Positions 1-5,154 of a stretch of DNA of 8,395 nt are shown here, one piece after another. How positions within the stretch are numbered: position 1 is the first letter of the stretch; every line of letters starts with the position of its first letter. Source of the stretch: Pseudomonadota bacterium (GTDB lineage Bacteria; Pseudomonadota; Alphaproteobacteria; Rhizobiales; Methylopilaceae). The stretch is taken from assembly GCA_023389135.1 (NCBI GenBank), contig JAEWEX010000238.1, positions 1 through 8,395 of the forward strand, read 5' to 3'. Position numbers and translations under genes: made by a program. Below the pieces are notes generated by a model. That model was given only the letters and a program-made list of their open reading frames with translations. It did no database searches and was not told the DNA's origin.

Positions 1-805
1 CGCCCAGCACGCCCAGGTCCTGCAGGTGCGCCGTGATGCTCCGGCCGTAGCGCCTGAGCCCGTTCACCGCCTGCGGCTTGGACTCGGCGAGATGGGTATG
101 GAAATTCAGCCCAGCGTCCCGGCTGAAAGCCGCCGCCCGGCGCAGATAGTCGTCGCTGCAATGCATCGGGATGGTCGGCGCCAGCGCGAGGTTCACGCGC
201 GAGCGGTCATAGGGCCACACCCGCAGCGCCTCCTCCACCACCGCGGCCGCCGCCTCCCACGGCGACTGCGCCGAACCGGCCGCGCGCTCCCGCACGGCCT
301 GGGGGAGCGCGTCCAGCAGGCCCGGGATCGACGCGTAGAACGAGGTGTCGGACAGCATCGGCGCGATCACCGCGCGCATGCCGGCCTCGTCATAGGCGCG
401 GCCGACGGCCAGCAGCCCCTCCACGGTCGGCAGCGGGAATTCGTAGAACAGGTCGTAGCAGGCGGTGCAGCCGCGGCTGATCATCTCCGCAGCGCCGAGC
501 AGCGCCGACAGGTGCTTGTCCGCCACGGACGGGCTGCCGCGCAGCGCCGGCCCTCCGCTGAGCTGCAGCTCCAGCGTCCATTGGTCGGTCCAGCTGCGAA
601 CCAGATTGCCGGCGCTGTGGGTGTGGGCATTGCCGAGGCCGGGGATCAGCAACCGGCCGGCGCAGTCCACGATCTCGGTGTCATCCCCGAACGAGCGGCC
701 AGGCTGCACGAGTTCCGCGATGCTGGCGCCGTCCAGCACGATGTCGAGCCGTTCGGCGACGAAGCGTTCCGTCAGGACGAGGCCGCCGGAAAGAATTCGC
801 TGCAT
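1..805 (-). CDS. Amidohydrolase, cytosine/guanine deaminase-like (ATZ/TRZ group), 3' end missing
   Basis: Reading the minus strand from the ATG at 805 gives 268 uninterrupted codons that run off the left edge; the family is usually about 450 residues, so roughly the last 40% is missing. Seen directly: a short N-terminal beta-sandwich segment, then N-A-H-T-H-S with the metal-binding HxH pair at H61/H63 after a typical IPGL lead-in, and H-T-H-L-A-E-S at 236-242, where H238 would be the third metal ligand and E241 the substrate-contacting Glu of the HxxE motif. The later His and Asp ligands lie outside the window. Family knowledge: these are cytosolic mononuclear-metal enzymes that deaminate or dechlorinate purines, pyrimidines, triazines and thioadenosine derivatives. 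The substrate here is unknown. The start is supported by GAGG eight bases upstream (complement of 814-817) and by a good sigma70-type promoter. The gene diverges from the CMD-hydratase-deacetylase operon, so they probably share regulation. Confidence 0.9.
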   Translation of the reverse strand, partial: MQRILSGGLVLTERFVAERLDIVLDGASIAELVQPGRSFGDDTEIVDCAGRLLIPGLGNAHTHSAGNLVRSWTDQWTLELQLSGGPALRGSPSVADKHLSALLGAAEMISRGCTACYDLFYEFPLPTVEGLLAVGRAYDEAGMRAVIAPMLSDTSFYASIPGLLDALPQAVRERAAGSAQSPWEAAAAVVEEALRVWPYDRSRVNLALAPTIPMHCSDDYLRRAAAFSRDAGLNFHTHLAESKPQAVNGLRRYGRSITAHLQDLGVLG

Positions 806-829
806 ATTTTCACCCTCATCAAGCAATCC

Positions 830-849
830 ATGCAACGTATAGTTTGCGT
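830..849. promoter_or_regulatory. Candidate operator, ATGCAA-N8-TTGCGT imperfect palindrome
   Basis: The half sites ATGCAA (830-835) and TTGCGT (844-849) are inverted copies that agree at 5 of 6 positions. The dyad centre is at 839.5, inside the shared TATA of the two -10 elements. A regulator bound here would block both divergent promoters. The half sites resemble those bound by LacI-family proteins, but the 8-base gap is longer than the usual 4, so no regulator family is assigned. No regulator gene lies in the window. Confidence 0.3.
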
Positions 850-864
850 CTATCCCGAGGTCAA
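836..864 (-). promoter_or_regulatory. Sigma70-type promoter of the amidohydrolase gene
   Basis: On the minus strand TTGACC (complement of 859-864, 5 of 6 bases of the -35 consensus) is followed after exactly 17 bases by TATACG (complement of 836-841, 4 of 6 of the -10 consensus). Transcription would start near 829 and give a leader of about 24 bases containing the GAGG ribosome site. The -35 overlaps the ribosome binding site of the opposite gene (GAGG 857-860), which makes the region unusually compact. Confidence 0.6.
838..843 (+). promoter_or_regulatory. -10 element for the CMD-hydratase-deacetylase operon
   Basis: TATAGT on the plus strand matches 5 of 6 bases of the -10 consensus and lies 27 bases before the ATG at 871. 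No good -35 is found 16-18 bases upstream (the best hexamer, TCATCA at 816-821, matches only 3 of 6), so this promoter may need an activator. Its bases overlap the minus-strand -10 (836-841); the two promoters could not be occupied by RNA polymerase at once. Confidence 0.4.
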
Positions 865-870
865 TTCGCA

Positions 871-1785
871 ATGAACGACAAAAAGACATTCATCTCAGCA
901 AATGAAGAACTTGATTATCTTCGTTCGGAGGGGCGCAGAATGCGCAATATGGTCCACGGAGAAAAATTCGTGGATCAGGCTGACGCGGACATGAGTCCGT
1001 TCCTCAAGATGTATTACGACACGACAGAAGAATTCTGCTGGGGAACGGCCTGGGCCTGCGAGACGCTGGCCGTCAAGGACCGCGCCATGCTGGCGCTGGC
1101 CCTGACCGCCAGCAAGGGACAGATCCCCGCTGTGGAGCAGCATGTCCGCACGTCGCTGAGGGCCGGCTGGTCGCGCGCCGAAATCGGCGAGATCCTGCTC
1201 CATGTCTACTGCTACGCCGGCTGCTACGCTTCGCTGGGCGCGTTCAAGGCCGCCGACGCCATCTTCGAGGCCATGGGCCCGGAGGACGAGGCCGTGGCCG
1301 GCGATTTCGCCGCCCTTCCCGAAGAACTGCCGGTGGACGACGAGACCCGCCAGTGGGCCGAGCGCATCGGCGCCGGGCCGCTGGAGGCGCGCGGCCTGCA
1401 GATCCGCCGGGAGCTGTTCGGCTCCCGGAACGTCGCCGACTGGATGGAGCGCACCGTGGACGACGAGTTCACGATGATGTTCTTCCACACCACCCATCGC
1501 TACTGCTTCGGCACGCTGTGGGCGCGGCCGGGGCTTGCCCGCGTCAGGCGCAGCATGCTGTCGCTCGCCATCACCGCCGCACAGAACCAGCACGGCGCGG
1601 TGCGCCGCCACGTGCGCAGCTGCGCGCTGGCCGGCCTGTCCAAGCGTGAGATCGGCGAGATCCTGGTCCAGGTCTACGTCTATGCCGGCGTCTATGCCTC
1701 GCTCGGCGCCTTCCAGGTCGCCTCGGAGATATTCGCGGAACTGGCGAAGGAGGGCTTCCAGGTGCCGGCGGAGCCGGCCGCGTGA
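871..1785 (+). CDS. Carboxymuconolactone decarboxylase (CMD)-family protein with two tandem CMD repeats
   Basis: 304 residues. Two copies of the CMD/AhpD-like helical unit are visible, about 70-135 and 225-291, each preceded by a similar aromatic stretch (WGTAW at 57-61, FGTLW at 213-217). The copies share GEIL--VY-YAG-YASLGAF at 106-125 and 262-281, with 16 of 20 residues identical. H91 and H247 are conserved in both. Copy 1 has H111 and a C114-x3-C118 pair; copy 2 has Q267, V270 and V274, so only the first copy keeps these candidate active-site residues. There is no CxxC, so an AhpD-type peroxidase is unlikely. Family members include PcaC, which decarboxylates 4-carboxymuconolactone in protocatechuate breakdown, and many uncharacterised hydrolase or redox proteins; the exact reaction here is unknown. 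ATG 871 was chosen over TTG 844 because GAGG (857-860) sits ten bases upstream. It is the first gene of a three-gene operon. The first 160 bases are clearly more AT-rich than the rest. Confidence 0.85.
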   Translation: MNDKKTFISANEELDYLRSEGRRMRNMVHGEKFVDQADADMSPFLKMYYDTTEEFCWGTAWACETLAVKDRAMLALALTASKGQIPAVEQHVRTSLRAGWSRAEIGEILLHVYCYAGCYASLGAFKAADAIFEAMGPEDEAVAGDFAALPEELPVDDETRQWAERIGAGPLEARGLQIRRELFGSRNVADWMERTVDDEFTMMFFHTTHRYCFGTLWARPGLARVRRSMLSLAITAAQNQHGAVRRHVRSCALAGLSKREIGEILVQVYVYAGVYASLGAFQVASEIFAELAKEGFQVPAEPAA

Positions 1786-2579
1786 CCTCGCCGGCTGTGA
1801 TCGCCCGGCCCCTCGCGGAAGCGCACCGGGCGCGACGCCAGGTCGAGGCGGAAGGCTGGACGGCGCCGGCCACGCTTGCCGAGGCCTACGAAGTCCAGGC
1901 GATCACCGGCCAACTGCTGGGACTGTCGCCGGCCGGCTGGAAGGCCGGCTCCACCAACGATGCGGCGCAGCGCCGGCGCGGGCTTGCCGAGCCGGTCTAT
2001 GGCCGGTTGTTCCACGAACTTCTGTTCTCCGCAGGGGCGGCGGTGCCGGCTGACCTCTTCATCGAGCCCCATCTGGAGGTCGAGTTCGTGTTCCGCATGG
2101 GGCGGGGCCTCGATCCGGGCCTGGGGCCCTTCTCGCGCGCCGATGTGCTCGCCGCCATCGACGGCGTGGCGCTCGGGGTCGAGATAGCCGACGGGCGCGT
2201 CCGCGACTGGCGCGGCTGCGGCGGACCCGCCTGCGTGGCCGACAATGTCGGGCACGGTGCGGCGGTGATCGGCGACATTCTGGCGCCCAGCCTCGCCGAC
2301 GATCTGGCCGACCGGGAGACCGCGCTGGAGGTGGACGGCACGTCAGCGGCCCGCGGCGGCGGCGGCGCGGTTCTGGGCGATCCGGTGCGGGCGCTGGTCT
2401 GGCTGGCCAATGCTCTGGCGCGGTCGGGCCATGCGCTGGCGGCAGGACAGTGGGTGTTCAGCGGCACCACGTCGGGCATCGTCCCGCTTGGCGACGGTGT
2501 CGAGGTCACAGCCCGTGGCGCGGGGATGCCGCCACTGCATTTCACCATCGAACGCAAGGCCGCCGGGTCGCGGCCGTGA
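1782..2579 (+). CDS. 2-keto-4-pentenoate hydratase / fumarylacetoacetate hydrolase-family enzyme
   Basis: 265 residues, close to the usual length of MhpD-type hydratases. Seen directly: E-A-Y-E-V-Q at 34-39, W-K-A-G-S-T at 53-58, the metal-binding E-x-E at E99/E101, a third candidate acidic ligand E134 in G-V-E-I-A-D, and the late GDPVRALVWLAN block followed by a G-Q-W-V-F-S-G-T motif. Family knowledge: MhpD/XylJ add water to 2-hydroxypenta-2,4-dienoate to give 4-hydroxy-2-oxopentanoate using Mg or Mn; close relatives (DmpH/XylI) decarboxylate 4-oxalocrotonate instead, and sequence alone does not separate them here. The GTG start overlaps the CMD stop in GTGA (1782-1785), with GGAG (1770-1773) eight bases upstream, which indicates translational coupling. 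Its position between CMD and deacetylase genes points to processing of an unsaturated oxo-acid produced in the same pathway. Confidence 0.85.
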   Translation: MTSPAVIARPLAEAHRARRQVEAEGWTAPATLAEAYEVQAITGQLLGLSPAGWKAGSTNDAAQRRRGLAEPVYGRLFHELLFSAGAAVPADLFIEPHLEVEFVFRMGRGLDPGLGPFSRADVLAAIDGVALGVEIADGRVRDWRGCGGPACVADNVGHGAAVIGDILAPSLADDLADRETALEVDGTSAARGGGGAVLGDPVRALVWLANALARSGHALAAGQWVFSGTTSGIVPLGDGVEVTARGAGMPPLHFTIERKAAGSRP

Positions 2580-2601
2580 CAGTTGCAGCGGAGTTTGCAC
2601 G

Positions 2602-3492
2602 ATGAAGCTCAGATACCACGACCGCTACCCCTATTCGCCGATCCATGAGCGGCCGGACTATTCCTGGCCGGACGGCAAGCGGCTGGCGGTTCATGTCAGC
2701 CTGAACATCGAGCATTTCATCTTCGGCGGATCGGGACACTTCCCGGTGTCGGCCGGGCATCCCCCCGACCACAAGAACTACGCCTGGCGCGAATACGGCG
2801 TGCGTGTCGGCATCTGGCGGATATTCGATCTCCTGGACGAGCTGAAGCTGCCGGCCGGCCACCTGATCAACACCGAGTGCTATGGCCGCTATCCGCAGAT
2901 CCTGGAGCGCATCCGAAGACGCGGCGACGAGATCGTCGGGCACGGCCGCACCAATTCCGAGCGCCAGGGCGAGCTGCTGGAGGACGACGAGGCGCGGCTC
3001 ATCCGCGAATGCACCGAGGCCATCGCCCGCAATGAGGGCGCGCCGCCGAAGGGCTGGATGGGACCCTGGATCTCCGAGAGCAACGTCACCGTCGATCTGC
3101 TGCGGGAGGCCGGCTACACCTACTGCATGGACTGGCCGTGCGACGACCAGCCGATCTGGCTGAAGACGCGCTCCGGTCCGCTCCTGTCAGTGCCCTACCC
3201 CATCGAGCTCAACGACGCCCCCTCCCAGCTCAACCGCCACGATCCGCCCTGGTGGTTCGCCGACATGCTGATCGACCAGTTCGAGGAGATGCTGCAGCAG
3301 TCGCGGCAGCGCCCGCTGGTGATGGGCATTTCGCTGCACACCTTCATCATGGGCCAGCCGTTCCGCATGCGGCACCTGCGCCGGGCGCTCGAGCACATGG
3401 CCAATCACGCGCAGGCCGACCGGGTGTGGTTCACCCGGCCGGGCGAGATCGCCGATCACTGCCTGTCGCTGCCGGAGGGAACGCTGGCGTAG
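2602..3492 (+). CDS. Polysaccharide-deacetylase-fold hydrolase, PuuE allantoinase-like
   Basis: 296 residues spanning one NodB-type domain. Seen directly: L-N-I-E at 34-37 where classical deacetylases have the F-D-D-G motif, G-H-G-R-T-N-S at 113-119 with H114 but no second His of the usual HxxxH, W-x-G-P-W at 152-156, D-D-Q-P-I-W at 181-186, and S-L-H-T-F-I-M-G at 244-251 with H246. These motifs match PuuE-type cyclic amidases, which open allantoin, better than chitin or peptidoglycan deacetylases. No signal peptide or membrane segment is present, so the protein is cytoplasmic, which also argues against a cell-wall role. The substrate is probably a cyclic amide or ureide, but this is inferred. 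The start follows GGAG (2590-2593) by eight bases; the gene begins 22 bases after the hydratase stop and ends the operon just before a strong stem-loop. The nearby M20 hydrolase could act on the ring-opened product. Confidence 0.8.
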   Translation: MKLRYHDRYPYSPIHERPDYSWPDGKRLAVHVSLNIEHFIFGGSGHFPVSAGHPPDHKNYAWREYGVRVGIWRIFDLLDELKLPAGHLINTECYGRYPQILERIRRRGDEIVGHGRTNSERQGELLEDDEARLIRECTEAIARNEGAPPKGWMGPWISESNVTVDLLREAGYTYCMDWPCDDQPIWLKTRSGPLLSVPYPIELNDAPSQLNRHDPPWWFADMLIDQFEEMLQQSRQRPLVMGISLHTFIMGQPFRMRHLRRALEHMANHAQADRVWFTRPGEIADHCLSLPEGTLA

Positions 3493-3497
3493 GGACA

Positions 3498-3536
3498 TGC
3501 CCGTCCCGGCGCCTGTATCGAGCGTCGGGACGGGCA
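3498..3536. terminator. Stem-loop between convergent genes, likely bidirectional terminator
   Basis: TGCCCGTCCCG (3498-3508) and CGGGACGGGCA (3526-3536) form a perfect 11-bp stem that extends inward by four more pairs including one G-U, leaving a 9-base loop (3513-3521). It begins six bases after the deacetylase stop and ends 17 bases before the stop of the opposite M20 gene, so it can serve both. It lacks a T tract on either side, so it is not a textbook intrinsic terminator; RNA 3'-end protection or Rho-assisted stopping is possible. Confidence 0.6.
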
Positions 3537-3553
3537 GGCCCGCCAGGACCGCC

Positions 3554-4816
3554 TTACGGCGCGATGCCGGCGGCCTCGACCACCGCCTGGAGCAGCACAT
3601 TGGCGCCGGCCTCCGCCCAGGCCGGCGTGATCGCCTCGTCCTCGTTGTGGCTGAGGCCGTCGACGCAGGGGCACATGATCATGGCGGCGGGCGCTGCCCG
3701 GGCGACCCAGCAGGCATCGTGGCCCGCGCCCGAGATGATGTCGCGGTGGGAATAGCCCAGCCGACCGGCCGCCGCGCGCACGGCCTCGACGCAGCCGGCA
3801 TCGAACGCCACCGGGTCGAAGCGGCCGACAACCTCGATCTCCAGCGCCAAGCCGAGCTCGCGGCAGATGTCGCCGGCGCCGCTGCGCAGTCGCGCCTCCA
3901 TCGCGTCGATGGCCGCAAGGTCGGGCGAACGGAAGTCGACGGTGAACACCGCGCGGCCGGGGATGATGTTGCGCGAATTGGGATGGATATCCACATGGCC
4001 GACCGCGCCCACCGCGTCGGGGCCCCGCGACCGGGCGATCTCGTCCACGAGCCGGGTGATCAGCGCCATGCCGAGCCCCGCATTGCGGCGCATGTGCATG
4101 GGCGTCGAACCGGCATGGCTTTCCCGGCCGGTGACGGTGCATTGCAGCCACCGCAGGCCCTGGCCGTGGGTGACGACGCCGATCTGACTGCCCTCCGCCT
4201 CCAGGATCGGCCCCTGCTCGATGTGGAGCTCGAAATAGGCGTGCAGCCGCCGCGCGCCGACCTCCTCGGTCCCGGCCCAGCCGATGCGCGCCAGCTCGTC
4301 TCCCAGACGCAGGCCGTCGGCGTCGGTGCGGGCAAGCGCCCAGTCGAGGTCATGGACGCCGGCGAACACGCCCGATGCCAGCATGGGCGGCGCGAACCGC
4401 GTCCCCTCCTCGTCGGTCCAGTTGACGATCTCGATGGGACGGCGGGTGCGGATGCCGGAAGCGTTCAGGGTCCGCACGACCTCCAGCGCGGCCAGCACCC
4501 CGAGAACGCCGTCATACTTGCCGCCCGTCGGCTGGGTGTCGAGGTGGGAGCCGGCCCCGACCGCCGCGCCGCCGGCGTCGGCGCCGTCGCGGCGGAAGAA
4601 CATGTTGCCCATGCGATCGACGCCCATGACGAGCCCCTCCGCCTCGCACCGGCGCCGGAACAGCGCGCGCGCCTCGGCATCGGCGTCGGTGAGCGCCTGG
4701 CGGTTGCAACCGCCCCGCACCCCGGGCCCGATCCTGGCCATCTCCATGAGGCCGGCCCAGAGCCTGTCGCCGTCGATCCTCAGGTCGGCTGCGTTCAGCA
4801 CTGAGGGATCAGCCAT
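3554..4816 (-). CDS. M20-family Zn-dependent hydrolase: N-carbamoyl-L-amino-acid hydrolase / allantoate amidohydrolase type
   Basis: 420 residues, full length for the family. Seen directly: S-H-L-D-T-Q at 90-95 with metal ligand H91, G-G-K-Y-D-G-V-L-G at 98-106 with bridging D102, T-D-E-E-G-T-R-F at 134-141 with general base E136 and ligand E137, F-E-L-H-I-E-Q-G-P at 195-203 with H198, the dimerisation-domain S-H-A-G-S-T-P-M motif, S-G-A-G-H-D-A, and G-L-S-H-N-E at 387-392 with H390. The catalytic set is complete. Family knowledge: relatives such as AmaB/HyuC, AllC and beta-ureidopropionase cleave a carbamoyl, formyl or ureido amide in the cytosol and release CO2 and ammonia or a free amine. 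The exact substrate is unknown. It is convergent with the PuuE-like gene and stands alone on its strand, starting from a long divergent intergenic region. There is no clear ribosome site before ATG 4816, so the start is the least certain part. Confidence 0.9.
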   Translation of the reverse strand: MADPSVLNAADLRIDGDRLWAGLMEMARIGPGVRGGCNRQALTDADAEARALFRRRCEAEGLVMGVDRMGNMFFRRDGADAGGAAVGAGSHLDTQPTGGKYDGVLGVLAALEVVRTLNASGIRTRRPIEIVNWTDEEGTRFAPPMLASGVFAGVHDLDWALARTDADGLRLGDELARIGWAGTEEVGARRLHAYFELHIEQGPILEAEGSQIGVVTHGQGLRWLQCTVTGRESHAGSTPMHMRRNAGLGMALITRLVDEIARSRGPDAVGAVGHVDIHPNSRNIIPGRAVFTVDFRSPDLAAIDAMEARLRSGAGDICRELGLALEIEVVGRFDPVAFDAGCVEAVRAAAGRLGYSHRDIISGAGHDACWVARAAPAAMIMCPCVDGLSHNEDEAITPAWAEAGANVLLQAVVEAAGIAP

Positions 4817-4901
4817 CGTTGCTGTGACATGGATAAGGCGGCCCCTCGCAGGTGATGTCCGGCCCCGAAGCCGGTGTGGCGCATGCGGAATACAAGCTTA
4901 G

Positions 4902-4932
4902 CAAGTGACTTGATGAAAAATCAACATGCTTG
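4902..4932. promoter_or_regulatory. Candidate operator: nested dyad CAAG-N4-TTGAT-N5-ATCAA-N4-CTTG
   Basis: Two inverted repeats share the same centre at 4917: TTGAT/ATCAA (4910-4914 and 4920-4924) inside CAAG/CTTG (4902-4905 and 4929-4932). The inner part also fits the T-N11-A form of LysR-type boxes (T4911, A4923). It lies 86 bases upstream of the M20 hydrolase start, in the only AT-rich pocket of this intergenic region. The regulator is unknown. It resembles an FNR box but has five rather than four spacer bases. Confidence 0.4.
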
Positions 4933-5007
4933 AGGTCAGGGATTCACCACTGCGAAAAGAGATGGTTCCGGACCGAAGTCGGCCCCGGAAGGTCGCGCGC
5001 GGCGGGG

Positions 5008-5017
5008 ATGATATCAT
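5008..5017. promoter_or_regulatory. Palindromic extended -10 element, possibly bidirectional
   Basis: ATGATATCAT is a perfect 10-bp palindrome. On either strand it reads TG-A-TATCAT, an extended -10 (TGn plus 5 of 6 bases of TATAAT), so it could start transcription both ways. No -35 is visible at 16-18 bases on either side. A plus-strand start near 5024 would give the 5155 gene a leader of about 130 bases. Confidence 0.3.
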
Positions 5018-5154
5018 GGCGGGGTGGGCAAGGCTCCCACAGGGCCCTACCGTGCCGAGGCGGTCCCGGAGCCTGTCGAACACCCGGACGCAAACGGATG
5101 CGGACGGCGCTGCCAAGGCGCCGTGACGCCCGGTCAGTGATCAGGAGACCCGAC

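Larger units (their letters stand above)
4817..5154. other. Divergent intergenic region, 338 bp
   Basis: This stretch separates the M20 hydrolase (minus) from the glycine-tailed membrane protein (plus) and must hold both promoters. It contains an AT-rich pocket at 4890-4932 with a nested dyad, a hairpin candidate TTCCGG/CCGGAA (4966-4971 and 4985-4990) with an inner CCG/CGG stem, and a perfect palindrome at 5008-5017. The right end carries the GGAG ribosome site (5144-5147) of the plus gene. I could not identify a convincing paired -35/-10 promoter for either gene, nor any RNA gene or riboswitch. Small open frames here (for example 4926-5126) have no ribosome site and are not called. Confidence 0.6.

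Noticed and set aside
26..874. Plus-strand open frame of 282 codons at the left edge
   Set aside because: It is antisense to the amidohydrolase, which has HxH and HxxE motifs, a ribosome site and a promoter.
3497..4804. Plus-strand open frame of 435 codons opposite the M20 hydrolase
   Set aside because: The minus strand encodes a complete M20 catalytic set; the plus frame has no motifs or ribosome site.
4910..4924. FNR/FixK box (TTGAT-N4-ATCAA)
   Set aside because: The half sites match but the spacer is five bases instead of four, which changes the helical phase. Kept only as an unassigned operator.
5024..5100. Possible tRNA or small structured RNA from GC-rich inverted segments
   Set aside because: No T-loop consensus, no acceptor-stem pairing at the right distance and no CCA-compatible end were found.
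4926..5126. Small plus-strand open frame of 66 codons in the divergent intergenic region
   Set aside because: No ribosome binding site precedes the ATG, it is Arg/Pro/Gly-rich, and it overlaps the candidate regulatory sequences.
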